54,719 nucleotides of DNA from Streptomyces mayonensis (GTDB lineage Bacteria > Actinomycetota > Actinomycetes > Streptomycetales > Streptomycetaceae), in the NCBI RefSeq assembly GCF_018982965.1, contig NZ_JACBYP010000049.1:1-54719 (forward strand). Reading direction: 5' to 3'. Below are positions 1 to 11,866 of the stretch, piece by piece; positions within the stretch are counted from its first letter, which is position 1; each line of letters opens with the position of its first letter. A model generated the notes under the pieces. That model saw nothing but the letters and a program-made list of their open reading frames with translations. It had not been told where the DNA came from and made no database searches. A program made the translations under genes and the position numbers.

Positions 1-120
1 GCGGCGGGCGCGGCCGGGGGCCCCCCGGGGGCCCCCCCCCCCGCGCCCCCCCCCCCCGGGCGCCCCCGCCCGGCGCCGCCGGCGGGCGGGGGGCCCGCGC
101 GCCCGCCGCCCGGGGGCGGG
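1..120. other. 120-base stretch of pure G+C
   Basis: No A or T occurs before position 121, and runs of up to 12 C are present. It falls inside the open frame of the acetyltransferase, but an all-G/C sequence cannot contain a stop codon, so openness is not evidence of coding. It may be an assembly or base-call artefact at a contig end. Confidence 0.8.
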
Positions 121-2117
121 ACGCATCGGAAGGGGGCAGCGGTGTCTGACGACCGGAGGTCGGCCCGGTCGGCCCGGCCTGCGCGACCGGGCGGGACGCG
201 TCGGACGGCGGCGTCTGCGGACCCGGGGGCCGGGGTGCCCGCGGGGCGGTGCTCGCGGCTGCCGAGAGGGCCTGGGCCAGGCCGCCCAGTTCCACGTGGA
301 CCACCAGCACCGGCTTGTCGGGCACCGCTGCCGCCGCCGACCGCAGGGCCCCGGCCAGCGCGGCGTCCCCGGCGGCCCCCTCCCCCAGCGTCGGGATCGC
401 GGTCACCACCACCGCGTCGCACGTGTCGTCGGACAGGGCCCGGGACAGCGCCGCGTGGAAGTCGTCCGCCGAGGCCGCCGTCGTCAGGTCCCGGGGCGGG
501 TGCGGGCGCAGCCCCTCGGAGAGGCACGCGTCGTACGTCAGCAGTCCCAGTGACTCCGAGTTGCCCAGGATGGCCACCCTGGGTCCGGCGGGCAGCGGCT
601 GGCGGGCGAGCAGGAGTCCGGCGTCCACCAGGTCGGTGATCGTGTCGACCCGGATCACGCCGGCCTGCCGCAGCAGCGCGGAGACGGTCGCGTGCGGCAG
701 CCGCGTCGCCCGCACGGCGTGCCCCTGCGGTGCCACCCCGCCGTGCCGGGCCCCCTGCACCACGACCAGTGGCTTGGCGGCCGCGGTCCGCCGTGCCAGG
801 CGGGTGAACTTGCGCGGGTTGCCGATGGACTCCAGGTACATCAGGGCGACGTCGGTCTCCGGGTCGTCGTACCAGTACTGCAGGACGTCGTTGCCGGAGA
901 CGTCGGCCCGGTTGCCGGAGGAGACGAAGGTCGACACGCCGGTGACGCCGGTGACCCCGCCGCCGCGCCGGTGCAGTCGGGACAGCAGAGCGATGCCGAT
1001 CGCGCCGGACTGGGCGAACAGGCCGATGCGTCCGGTGCGCGGCATCTCCGGGGCCAGGGAGGCGTTGAGCCGCACGTCCGGGGAGGTGTTGATGATCCCG
1101 AAGGCGTTGGGCCCGATGATCCGCATGCCGTACGTGCGCGCGTGCCGCACGAGCGCACGCTGGCGTTCCCGTCCGTCGGGGCCGCTGTCGGCGTATCCGG
1201 CGGAGACGACCACCAGTCCCTGTACGCCGTGCTCGCCGCACTCGGTGACGACGTCGGGGACGTGCTCGGCGGGCACGGTGACGACGGCGAGGTCGACGGG
1301 ACCGTCGATGTCGCGCACGGAGCGGCACGCGGGAACCCCGTCGAGTTCCTTCCGGTCCTCGGGAAAGGCCGTGTTGACGGCGTACAGCCGGCCCGGGAAG
1401 CCCGCGTCCCGGATGTTGGCGAGGATGCTGCGGCCGACGCCGCCGGGTGCGCGGCCGGTGCCGACGACCGCGACGGAGCCGGGCTGGAGCAGCCGCTGGA
1501 CGGAACGGGCCTCCGCGCGGTGCTCGCGCGCGTACTGCACGGCGAGGGACCGGTCCGTGGGTTCGAGACCGAACTCGAGGCGGACCACGCCGTCCTCGAA
1601 GCTGCGCTTCTGGGTGTACCCGGCGTCCATGAAGACTTTGATCATCTTGTTGTTGGCGGGCAGCACCTCCGCGGCGAAGCGCCGGATGCCGCGCTCGCGG
1701 GCGACCGCGGCGATGTGCTCCAGGAGCGCCGAGGCGACGCCGCGCCCCTGGTGGGCGTCCTGGACGAGGAAGGCGACCTCGGCCTCGTCGGCCGGGGCCG
1801 GGGCAGGTGTTCCGCCGGCGCCGATCCGGTCGTAGCGTACGGTGGCGATGAACTCGTCGCCGACGGTGGCCGCGAGTCCCACCCGGTCCACAAAGTCGTG
1901 GTGCGTGAAGCGGTGGACGTCCTTGGCGGACAGGCGAGGGTACGGCGCGAAGAAGCGGTAGTACTTCGACTCGTCGGAGACCTGCTCGTAGAAGCTGACC
2001 AGGCGCTCGGCGTCATCAACGGTGATGGGGCGGACGCGTGCGGTGCCGCCGTCGCGCAGCACCACGTCGGCCTCCCAGTGGGCGGGGTACTCGTGCCGGT
2101 CCGACGAGGTCTGCATG
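1..2117 (-). CDS. GNAT acetyltransferase fused to acyl-CoA synthetase-like domains (3' end truncated by window)
   Basis: The minus-strand frame opens at the ATG at 2117 and has no stop before the window edge. The first 180 or so residues form a GNAT domain with an acetyl-CoA loop around QGRGVASALLE. After it come a CoA-binding Rossmann domain (VAVVGTGRAPGGVGRSI) and succinyl-CoA-ligase-like segments (GPNAFGIINT, LFAQSGAIGIALLSRL). This order, GNAT at the N-terminus, matches the Streptomyces PatA-type protein lysine acetyltransferases known to control acyl-CoA synthetases. The expected ATP-grasp part is not visible. Past about residue 620 the translation turns into Ala/Pro/Arg/Gly-rich sequence, and the last 120 bases contain only G and C, so the 3' end is either unusual or badly assembled. 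Regulation of acetyl-CoA or acetoacetyl-CoA synthetase by acetylation is inferred from the family. Confidence 0.85.
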
Positions 2118-2252
2118 GGCCCCAGCGTACGGCTCGCGTACGACAGCGGCGCGGGGCAGCCTGTGGACACCGGCACCGGACCGGGGCCGCGGCCCGGTGC
2201 GCGTCGGGGGCGGCACACCGTGGCCGTCCCGGCCCGCTTCACGATGTGGGAA

Positions 2253-2283
2253 ACTGGTCTAGACAAGACGGTCTGGACAACTT
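2253..2283 (+). promoter_or_regulatory. Two adjacent DasR-type (dre) operator candidates upstream of ptsH
   Basis: ACTGGTCTAGACAAGA at 2253-2268 matches the known dre consensus ACTGGTCTAGACCACT at 13 of 16 positions. A weaker copy at 2267-2282 matches at 11 of 16. DasR, the GlcNAc-responsive GntR regulator, is known to control PTS genes including ptsH in Streptomyces, so repression of the downstream HPr gene is likely. The doublet lies 34-63 bases before the ptsH start, where it would block the promoter. Confidence 0.75.
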
Positions 2284-2315
2284 GAACCGCCTGAACACCT
2301 GAAGGGCAGCATCAC

Positions 2316-2597
2316 ATGGCTGAGCGCCGCGTCAACGTCGGCTGGGCCGAGGGTCTCCACGCCCGCCCCGCCTCCATCTTCGTCCGGGCCGCCACGGCCA
2401 CCGGCGTCCCGGTGACGATCGCCAAGGCCGACGGGTCCCCCGTCAACGCGGCCTCCATGCTGGCCGTCCTCGGCCTCGGCGCCCAGGGCGGCGAGGAGAT
2501 CGTCCTCGCCTCCGACGCCGAGGGCGCGGACGCCGCCCTGGACCGGCTGGCGAAGCTGGTCGCCGAGGGGCTCGAGGAACTGCCCGAGACCGTCTGA
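2316..2597 (+). CDS. ptsH: Phosphocarrier protein HPr
   Basis: This 93-residue protein is the normal size for HPr. His15 sits in the phosphorylation motif GLHARPAS and accepts phosphate from enzyme I (PEP-dependent) before passing it to sugar-specific EIIA domains. The region NAASMLAVLGLG with Ser47 corresponds to the regulatory-serine loop of the family. An AAGGG ribosome-binding site precedes the ATG. The gene stands alone: the acetyltransferase gene diverges from it upstream and a strong hairpin terminates it downstream. DasR-type operators in its leader suggest control by N-acetylglucosamine metabolism. Confidence 0.97.
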   Translation: MAERRVNVGWAEGLHARPASIFVRAATATGVPVTIAKADGSPVNAASMLAVLGLGAQGGEEIVLASDAEGADAALDRLAKLVAEGLEELPETV

Positions 2598-2655
2598 GGA
2601 ACCGCCCGAGATCCCGTGACGGACAGCGGCACTCCCCTCTGAGGACCGCAGCACG

Positions 2656-2689
2656 GAAAGGCCCTCCCGGACCACCGGGCGGGCCTTTC
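2656..2689 (+). terminator. Rho-independent-like terminator after ptsH
   Basis: GAAAGGCCC and GGGCCTTTC form the outer stem, and CCCGG/CCGGG continues it around an ACCA loop with a single mismatch. A T-rich stretch follows. It also lies beyond the 3' end of the GntR gene on the other strand, so it may serve both directions. Confidence 0.85.
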
Positions 2690-2859
2690 TCTTTTCTCTC
2701 GAAGGCCGCCTTTCCTTCGAGCTTTCCGTCGAGCTTCCCTTCGAGGACCGCACAGGGTCGGATATCCACCCGCCCCGGAACTCCGGGGCATTTCCCGCAC
2801 ATCCCGGGGCAGCGGAAAAAGCACCGCCGATTTCCATCTCCTTGTATACGGCGCCCGCG

Positions 2860-3555
2860 TTACCGCCGCACACTCGCCGTGTTTACGGGAGGTTGCGGGT
2901 TCCTCACACGCCCCGTGCGCCCGGCGCCGGGGGCGAAGCGCAGCCGGTGGGCCGGCGCGGACCGCTCGATGTGCAGCGTCATCAGCGCACGGGCCCGTTC
3001 GCCGTCCCCCCGGGCCACCGCGTCGAGGATCGCGCCGTGCTCGGCCCAGTACTCCACCGGGCCGGCCGGCACGTCCACGGCGTACATCCAGGCGATCTTG
3101 TGGCGCAGCTGGGTCAGCAGGGCCGTCAGTGAGGGGCTGCCGGCCGCCTGGGCGAGGGTCTCGTGGAACCAGCCGCCCAGCGAGCGCAGTTCCTCGCCCG
3201 CGCCCTGCCTGGCCCGTTCCTGGCCGAGCCTGACCAGTCCGCGCAGCACCCTGAGGTGGGCGTCGGTGCGGCGGCGTGCGGCCCGGGCCGCACCGAGCGG
3301 CTCCAGGAGGGTGCGGGTCTCCAGGAGGTCGGCGGCCTCCTGTTCGCTCGGTTCCGCGACGCACGCGCCCGCGTGCCGCCGGGTCACCACGAACCCCTCG
3401 GCCTCCAGCGTCCGCAGGGCCTCGCGCACGGGGACGCGCGAGACTCCGTAGCGGCGGGCCAGGAGTTCCTCGGTGAGTCTGCTCCCACGGGCGTGCACCC
3501 CGGTCACGATGTCGTCCCGGATCGCCGTACACACCGAATGCGTCGGAATACGCAT
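2860..3555 (-). CDS. GntR/FadR-family transcriptional regulator
   Basis: A 231-residue protein starting at the ATG at 3555, with a good GGAGG six bases upstream. The N-terminal winged helix (about residues 10-70) contains LLARRYGVSRVPVREALRTL, the hallmark GntR recognition region. The C-terminal all-helical FCD-type domain (about 80-215) carries the usual His/Asp/Glu-rich ligand or metal pocket, for example GGWFHETLAQAAG and a late HIERSAPAHR. Ligand and targets cannot be read from the sequence. It stands between ptsH and an M23 peptidase as in other Streptomyces. A longer upstream start is possible but has a poorer ribosome-binding site. Confidence 0.9.
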   Translation of the reverse strand: MRIPTHSVCTAIRDDIVTGVHARGSRLTEELLARRYGVSRVPVREALRTLEAEGFVVTRRHAGACVAEPSEQEAADLLETRTLLEPLGAARAARRRTDAHLRVLRGLVRLGQERARQGAGEELRSLGGWFHETLAQAAGSPSLTALLTQLRHKIAWMYAVDVPAGPVEYWAEHGAILDAVARGDGERARALMTLHIERSAPAHRLRFAPGAGRTGRVRNPQPPVNTASVRR

Positions 3556-3763
3556 GCCCGACCTCCGTCTTAATCCCCGTGCAACGTCGACGATTGACGT
3601 ATTCAACGACTCTAGGCCAATCGTGCGGGAATACCGGCGGCGGAGCGGATTTCATGGACGTTTTTTGGCCGACCCCGGCGGGGCCGGCGCGGCGGCAGGA
3701 ATGCGGAAAGCCCCGGCCAGGTGGGGGCCGGGGCCGGGGCCTGTGGTGCCGTGCTGTCCGCCG

Positions 3764-4528
3764 TCAGACGTCGACGCCGTGGGAGCGGAGGTAGGCCACG
3801 GGGTCCATGTCCGAGCCGTACTCCGGGGTCGTACGGGCCTCGAAGTGCAGGTGGGGTCCGGTGACGTTGCCGGTGGCACCGGAGAGGCCGATCTGCTGGC
3901 CGGGCTCGACCGACTGGCCGGCCGCGACGCCGACGGACGACAGGTGCCCGTACTGCGTGTACGTGCCGTCGTGCATCCGGATCACGACCTGGTTGCCGTA
4001 CGCCCCGCCCCAGCCGGCCTCGACGACGGTGCCGACGCCCACCGCGTGCACGGTGGTGCCGCCGGCGGCGTGGAAGTCGATGCCGGTGTGGCTGCCGGAG
4101 GACCACAGGGAGCTGCCGGCCTGGTACGCGGTGGAGACGTAGGAGGCCGTGATCGGCGCGACGAAGGTGTTGAGGCGCTTGCGCTCCGCCTCCCGCGCGG
4201 CTCGCTCCTTGGCCTCGCGGGCCTCCTCCGCCGCCTCGGCGGCCCGCTCGCGTGCCGCCTCCTGGGCGGCCTCGCGGGCGGCGGCGTCCGCCGCGGCCTG
4301 CTTCTGTGCGACGGCCTGGGCGTCGATCTCCTCGGCCACGGAGTCGCCGATGGTGACGACCGGGGTGAGCCCGCTCTGCTCCACCTCGGGCTCGGCGGCG
4401 AGCGCCGGGGCCGCGAGGGTGCCGACGACGCCGGTGGTGGCGAGGGCCGCGACTCCCGCCGCGCGGGCGGTGGATCGGTGCATCCGGCCGGTACGGCGGT
4501 GCTTCCCGGTGGCGCGCGTGAACGCCAT
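3764..4528 (-). CDS. Secreted M23 (LytM-type) metallopeptidase with coiled coil
   Basis: A 254-residue exported cell-wall hydrolase. Residues 1-44 are a signal peptide (Arg-rich n-region, hydrophobic core, APALA cleavage region). Residues about 65-118 are an Ala/Glu/Arg-rich coiled coil. The LytM domain has the zinc ligands His147 and Asp151 (HTGIDFHA) and the HxH pair His226/His228 (GPHLHFE), so it should be an active peptidoglycan endopeptidase acting on peptide cross-links. It is preceded by a clear ydaO-type c-di-AMP riboswitch, the arrangement known for Streptomyces resuscitation and wall-hydrolase genes, so expression should fall when c-di-AMP is high. Confidence 0.95.
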   Translation of the reverse strand: MAFTRATGKHRRTGRMHRSTARAAGVAALATTGVVGTLAAPALAAEPEVEQSGLTPVVTIGDSVAEEIDAQAVAQKQAAADAAAREAAQEAARERAAEAAEEAREAKERAAREAERKRLNTFVAPITASYVSTAYQAGSSLWSSGSHTGIDFHAAGGTTVHAVGVGTVVEAGWGGAYGNQVVIRMHDGTYTQYGHLSSVGVAAGQSVEPGQQIGLSGATGNVTGPHLHFEARTTPEYGSDMDPVAYLRSHGVDV

Positions 4529-4544
4529 GTAGAGGCTGGTCCTT

Positions 4545-4740
4545 TCCTTCCCTCTCGCCTACCGGGTTAGCTGACGGGTTCGGAGCAGGAAGGTCTCCTA
4601 CGGACCCCCATCGCTGCGCGCGCGGGCGTCCGATTCACCCCAGGGACTGCGGTGGGTCCCCGGCTCCCCTGGCTCGCGCCGTACGGGGACTCGGCGATGA
4701 CTGTCCGGTGCCGCGGATGCGGCGTACTGCACCTGACGAA
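4545..4740 (-). ncRNA. ydaO-yuaA (c-di-AMP) riboswitch
   Basis: Read on the minus strand, the leader of the M23 gene contains the conserved blocks of this class in order: a GAGCCAGGGGAGCCGGGGA region, GGGGTGAATCGG, GACCTTCC, then GAACCCGTCAGCTAACCCGG followed by TAGGCGAGAGGGAAGG close to the start codon. The class binds two c-di-AMP molecules and normally switches expression off. A promoter candidate (TTGAGG, 18 bases, TAGCGT; plus coordinates 4752-4781) lies just upstream. Boundaries are approximate. Confidence 0.9.
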
Positions 4741-4850
4741 CAGCCCGGACGACGCTAAACGGGGTTGTCTTCAATCCTCAAACACAACCGGCCTTTTGTA
4801 GCGCACACCACAGGGCATACGGACAGCCACTCCCTCAATCCGGACAAACG

Positions 4851-4884
4851 GCGGCCCTGGTGACACTCCGGTCACCAGGGCCGC
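4851..4884 (-). terminator. Terminator of the M16 peptidase operon
   Basis: GCGGCCCTGGTGAC and GTCACCAGGGCCGC form a perfect 14-base stem with a six-base loop, 15 bases beyond the stop of the second M16 gene. It separates that operon from the riboswitch promoter. No T-run follows, which is usual for Streptomyces. Confidence 0.85.
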
Positions 4885-4898
4885 ACGCGCGTGTGCCG

Positions 4899-6287
4899 CT
4901 ACTCGGCCGCCACCACGGTGACTTCGCCGATGCCGAGGGCCTCCACGGGCTCCTTGACCTGGGCCGCGTCACCGACGAGGACCGTCACGAGGCCGTCCAC
5001 CGGGAAGGCGTTGACGACCGCCGCGGTGGCCTCCACGGTGCCCGTGGCGGCGAGTTGGCGGTAGAGCGTCGCCTGGAAGTCGTCGGGCAGGTGCTGCTCG
5101 ACCTGGTCGGCGAGGGTGCTCGCGACGGCCGCCGCCGTCTCGTACTTCAGCGGTGCCACGCCCACCAGGTTCTGCACGGCCACGTCGCGTTCTGCGTCGG
5201 TGAGCCCCTCCGCGGCGAGCGTGCGCAGCACCGTCCACAGGTCCTCCAGTGCGGGACCGGTGTTGGGCGTGTCGACGGAGCCGCTGATGGCGAGCATGGC
5301 GGCGCCCGTGCCGTCGGGCGCGGACCGCAGGACCTGCCCGAACGCCCGTACGCCGTAGGTGTAGCCCTTCTCCTCGCGCAGGACCCGGTCCAGGCGGGAG
5401 GTGAGGGTGCCGCCGAGGCAGTAGGTGCCGAGCACCTGTGCGGGCCACACCCGGTCGTGCCGGTCCGAGCCGGTGCGGCCGATGAGCAGCTGCGTCTGGA
5501 CGGCGCCGGGACGGTCGACGATGACGACCCGGCCCCGGTCGTCGGCGGTCACCGCGGGCACGGGCCGCGGCTCGGCGGCCGAACCCGTCCATGCGCCCAG
5601 GGTGTCGCCGAGCAGCGCGTCGAGGTCGAGGCCGGTGAGGTCGCCGACGACGACCGCGGTGGCCGTGGCGGGACGGACGTGCCGCTCGTAGAAGGCGCGT
5701 ACGGCGGCCGAGTCGACCGCGGCGACCGTCTCCTCGGTGCCCTGGCGGGGGCGCGACATGCGGGAGTCCGCCGGGAACAGCTCCTTGGAGAGTTCCTTCG
5801 CGGCGCGCCGGGCCGGGTTGGCCAGCTCGTGCGGGATCTCGTCGAGCCGGTTGCGCACCAGCCGTTCGACCTCGCCGTCCGCGAAGGCGGGCGCCCGGAG
5901 GGCGTCGGCGAGGAGGCCGAGGGCCTTGGCGAGGCGCGAGGCGGGCACCTCCAGGCTCAGCCGGACACCGGGGTGGTCGGCGTGCGCGTCCAGGGTGGCG
6001 CCGCAGCGCTCCAGCTCGGCGGCGAACTCCTCGGCGGAGTGCTTGTCGGTGCCCTCGGAGAAGGCGCGGGCCATGAGGGTGGCGACACCGTCGAGACCGG
6101 CCGGTTCGGCGTCCAGGGGCGCGTCGAGGAGCACCTCCACGGCCACGACCTGCTGGCCGGGGCGGTGGCAGCGCAGCACGGTGAGGCCGTTGGCGAGGCT
6201 GCCGCGCTCGGGGGCCGGGAAGGCCCACGGCTTGGGCTCGCCGGCCTGCGGCCGGGCGTGGAATTCCATCGTGGCGAGCTCGGTCAC
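4899..6287 (-). CDS. M16 peptidase-family protein, non-catalytic (beta-type) subunit
   Basis: A 462-residue pitrilysin-fold protein. The GTG start at 6287 overlaps the stop of the upstream M16 gene (GTGA), so the two are translationally coupled. It has the family's R/Y-type signature in the second half (REEKGYTYGVRAFGQV) and the GGTLTSRLDRVLR segment, but no HxxEH zinc motif in the N-terminal part. In heterodimeric M16B enzymes one subunit carries zinc and the other supplies the Arg/Tyr residues. This pair fits that model. The substrate is unknown. Confidence 0.9.
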   Translation of the reverse strand: MTELATMEFHARPQAGEPKPWAFPAPERGSLANGLTVLRCHRPGQQVVAVEVLLDAPLDAEPAGLDGVATLMARAFSEGTDKHSAEEFAAELERCGATLDAHADHPGVRLSLEVPASRLAKALGLLADALRAPAFADGEVERLVRNRLDEIPHELANPARRAAKELSKELFPADSRMSRPRQGTEETVAAVDSAAVRAFYERHVRPATATAVVVGDLTGLDLDALLGDTLGAWTGSAAEPRPVPAVTADDRGRVVIVDRPGAVQTQLLIGRTGSDRHDRVWPAQVLGTYCLGGTLTSRLDRVLREEKGYTYGVRAFGQVLRSAPDGTGAAMLAISGSVDTPNTGPALEDLWTVLRTLAAEGLTDAERDVAVQNLVGVAPLKYETAAAVASTLADQVEQHLPDDFQATLYRQLAATGTVEATAAVVNAFPVDGLVTVLVGDAAQVKEPVEALGIGEVTVVAAE

Positions 6288-7672
6288 TTGGCCGCCTCCT
6301 CGTTGTCGTCGGCGTTCTCGGCGTGCTCGGCGTGCTCGGCGTTCGGGTCCGCGTCGTTCTCGTCGGAGGGGGCGGTGGGCTCGTAGACGAGCACCGCGCG
6401 GTTGTCGGGGCGCAGGCGGGCCCGGGCGGCCTCCTGGACCTCGTCCGCCGTCACCTCCAGCACCCGCTGCACGGCGGTGAGGGCGAGCTGCGGGTCGCCG
6501 AACAGGACGGCGTACCGGCACAGTTCGTCGGCGCGGCCCGCGACCGTGCCCAGCCGGTCCAGCCACTCCCGCTCCAGCTGGGCCTGGGCGCGCTCCATCT
6601 CCTCGGCCGTGGGGCCCTCCTCGGCGAAGCGGGCCAGCTCCTCGTCGACGGCGGCCTCGATGACCGGCACCTCGACGTCACCGGACGTCTTCACGTCCAG
6701 CCAGCCCAGGGAGGGCGCGCCGGCGAGCCGCAGCAGGCCGAACCCGGCGGCCACGGCCGTGCGGTCGCGCCGCACCAGCCGGTTGTAGAGGCGGGACGAC
6801 TCGCCGCCGCCCAGGACGGTGAGCGCCAGGTCGGCGGCGTCGCACGCGCGTGTGCCGTCCTCGGGCAGGCGGTAGGCCGCCATCAGGGCGCGGGCGGGCA
6901 CCTCCTCCTCGACGACCTCCCTCAGCTGCTCGCCCATGACGTCGGGCAGCGAACCGTCCCGGGGCGGCTGCTTGCCGTCGTGGGACGCGATGGAGCCGAA
7001 GTACTTCTCGACCCAGGCGAGGGTCTGCTCGGTGTCGATGTCGCCGACGACCGACAGCACCGCGTTGTTCGGCGCGTAGTAGGTGCGGAAGAACGCGCGC
7101 GCGTCCTCCAGGGTCGCCGCGTCCAGGTCGGCCATCGAGCCGATCGGCGTGTGGTGGTAGGGGTGGCCCTCCGGGTAGGCGAGGGCGGTCAGCTTCTCGA
7201 ACGCGGTGCCGTAGGGCACGTTGTCGTAGCGCTGGCGGCGTTCGTTCTTGACGACGTCCCGCTGGTTCTCCATCGACTCGTCGTCGAGGGCGGACAGCAG
7301 GGAGCCCATGCGGTCGGCCTCCAGCCAGAGGGCGAGCTCCAGCTGGTGGGCCGGCATGGTCTCGAAGTAGTTGGTCCGCTCGAAGCTGGTGGTGCCGTTG
7401 AGCGAGCCGCCGGCGCCCTGTACCAGTTCGAAGTGGCCGTTGCCCTTGACCTGGGCGGAGCCCTGGAACATCAGGTGCTCGAAGAGGTGAGCCAGGCCGG
7501 TGCGTCCCTTGACCTCGTGGCGGGAGCCGACGTCGTACCAGAGGCACACCGCCGCGACCGGGGTCAGGTGGTCCTCGGAGAGCACCACGCGCAGGCCGTT
7601 GGCCAGGCGGTGCTCGGTCGCTGTCAGGCCGCCGGAGCCTGCCTGGGCGGTGGCCGTGTGACCCATGGGCAT
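6284..7672 (-). CDS. M16 zinc peptidase, catalytic (alpha-type) subunit
   Basis: A 462-residue member of the pitrilysin/mitochondrial-processing-peptidase family. The inverted zinc motif HLFEH is at residues 62-66, and the second glutamate region follows around NQRDVVKNERRQRYDN. The ATG at 7672 has AGGGA six bases upstream; a second ATG two codons later is also possible. The C-terminus ends in an Asp/Glu/Asn/Ala-rich tail (PNAEHAEHAENADDNEEAAK) that looks disordered. It is the first gene of a two-gene operon with the subunit lacking the motif, and diverges from parC. Confidence 0.93.
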   Translation of the reverse strand: MPMGHTATAQAGSGGLTATEHRLANGLRVVLSEDHLTPVAAVCLWYDVGSRHEVKGRTGLAHLFEHLMFQGSAQVKGNGHFELVQGAGGSLNGTTSFERTNYFETMPAHQLELALWLEADRMGSLLSALDDESMENQRDVVKNERRQRYDNVPYGTAFEKLTALAYPEGHPYHHTPIGSMADLDAATLEDARAFFRTYYAPNNAVLSVVGDIDTEQTLAWVEKYFGSIASHDGKQPPRDGSLPDVMGEQLREVVEEEVPARALMAAYRLPEDGTRACDAADLALTVLGGGESSRLYNRLVRRDRTAVAAGFGLLRLAGAPSLGWLDVKTSGDVEVPVIEAAVDEELARFAEEGPTAEEMERAQAQLEREWLDRLGTVAGRADELCRYAVLFGDPQLALTAVQRVLEVTADEVQEAARARLRPDNRAVLVYEPTAPSDENDADPNAEHAEHAENADDNEEAAK

Positions 7673-7979
7673 GTACGTCCCTTCGATCGCGAAATCCTTG
7701 GCGGAATCACTGGGTGGAATCAGTGGGCGGAACTGCGGGATTCCGCCGGTCCCGCCACTGTATGCAAGCGTGCGGGACACCGGTGGAGTTCCCGGGCGCC
7801 GTACGCCGAGAGCGAGCACGCGGTTGACGGTCCGCCGCGCCCGAGGGCGTACCCTGCGGGCAGCGCCGGGCCGGGGGCCGGGCACCCCGTGACGGGTCCT
7901 GGTCGGTCGCTGTCAGTGGCACAGTCCACAATGGACCGCGTCAGATCACCGTTCACGCTTCAGCAAGGAGCCGGCAGCG
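7673..7979. other. Divergent promoter region between the M16 operon and parC
   Basis: This 307-base gap should hold promoters for both directions. An imperfect inverted repeat (GGCGGAATC ... GATTCCGCC, about 7699-7750) is visible. No gene, RNA or confident -10/-35 pair was recognised. AAGGAG precedes parC by a standard distance. Confidence 0.5.
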
Positions 7980-10432
<2,453 letters not shown>

Positions 10433-10436
<4 letters not shown>

Positions 10437-11548
10437 GACGCGGGAGGCGGTTCCCCGGCGGCCGCGGCCTCGGCGCCGGGGGCCGCCCCGTCCGGTTCCT
10501 CGCCGTCCGGGTCGCGTACGTAGCGCAGGACGCCCCACATGCCGTGCTCGTCGGCGGGCGGGGCGTCGGCGGCCCTGCGGCAGGCGTCGAGTTCCTTGCC
10601 GAGGGCCGGGGCGTCGATGCCGGAGCCGATCAGGACGAGCTGGGTGCGGCGGTCGTCGGCGGGTCCCCAGGGCTCCGGGCGAAAGCGCAGGAAGCGGCCG
10701 ACGGCGTGGACGGCGTACCGGTTCCGCGTGTCGTACGGGCCGAAGTCGACGTACCCCTTGATCCGGTAGAGGCCCTCGGACCGGCTGTCCAGGAACCGCA
10801 TGAGCCGGCGCGGATCGAGCGGCACGTCGGAGACGAACGAGAGGGTGTCGTAGTCGGCGTGCAGGTGCCCGGCGTGCGCGGCGCCGCCCGCGGCGTGCTC
10901 GTGCAGGTCGTCGAAGGAGAGCTGCCCGATGCGCTCCTCGGCGGGCCGGCAGTCGTAGAGGAACTCGGGGTCGATACGGCCGTAGGTGGCGGGCACGACG
11001 GCGGCGCCGTCGGCCAGCGAGCGCACGAGAGCCAGTACGCGTGCGGCGTCGGGGGCCCGGTCGGTCTTGTTGACCACGACCAGGTCGGCCAGCGCCAGGT
11101 GCCGGTCGATCTCGGGGTGCCTGGCGCGGGTGGCGTCGAACTCGGCGGCGTCGACGACCTCGACGAGACCCCCGTAGACGACCTCGGGCTGCTCACTGGC
11201 GAGCAGCATGCGCACCAGCTCCTGCGGCTCGGCGAGCCCGCTGGCCTCGATGACGACCACGTCGATGCCGGCCTCGGGCCGGGTCAGCCGCTCCAGGTAC
11301 CCGTCGAGTTCGCTCGCGTCGACGGCACAGCACAGGCACCCGTTGCCGAGCGAGACGGTGGAGTCACCGAGGGCGCCGGCGACGGCCATCGCGTCGATCT
11401 CGATCGAGCCGAAGTCGTTGACGACGGCGCCGATACGGCTGCCTCCGCTGCGGTGGAGGAGGTGGTTGAGGAGTGTGGTCTTGCCGGAGCCGAGGAATCC
11501 GGCGAGTACGACGACCGGAACCTGCTGCGGAGTCGGGCGCTGCCCCAC
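10433..11548 (-). CDS. CobW/COG0523-family GTPase, putative metal chaperone
   Basis: A 371-residue G3E GTPase. Walker A is GFLGSGKTT (residues 17-25), the metal-binding motif CLCC is at 71-74, the base-recognition motif is NKTD, and a His-rich loop (HEHAAGGAAHAGHLH) sits between the GTPase and the C-terminal CobW_C domain. The family delivers Zn, Co or Ni to client proteins using GTP. Which metal applies here is unknown, and no Zur box was recognised upstream. It converges on parC with stop codons sharing three bases, so the two transcripts overlap at their ends. Confidence 0.92.
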
Positions 11549-11866
11549 CGTGCGACCTCTCTCTCACCTACGCGTACGCCGGCCCCCGGCGGGGAGTACT
11601 CCCGCGTACCGGACTGCCCTGTTCAGGATACGAGCCGGCGCCGTGCCCGCGGAGTGAACGATTGTCAGCAGTCCGCGCCGGGCAGACGTTGTTCAGGCGC
11701 CGGACCGTGCGACCCTCGCTTCCCTCCGTGCGCCGCCTCTCCGCCTCCCCGCCGGTCAGCGCCGCTCGGCACCCTGGAGGTGGCAGCACCACCCATCGCT
11801 CGCCGGTTCCCGTCAGCCGACCCGCACTCGACGACCGGTGGGCGGTCGCCTGAATCGGGGGTTGAC
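11549..11866. other. Intergenic region between CobW and DUF6082 genes
   Basis: These 318 bases separate divergent genes. No RNA gene, operator or hairpin stood out. It must contain the CobW promoter and probably that of the following gene. Confidence 0.5.
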
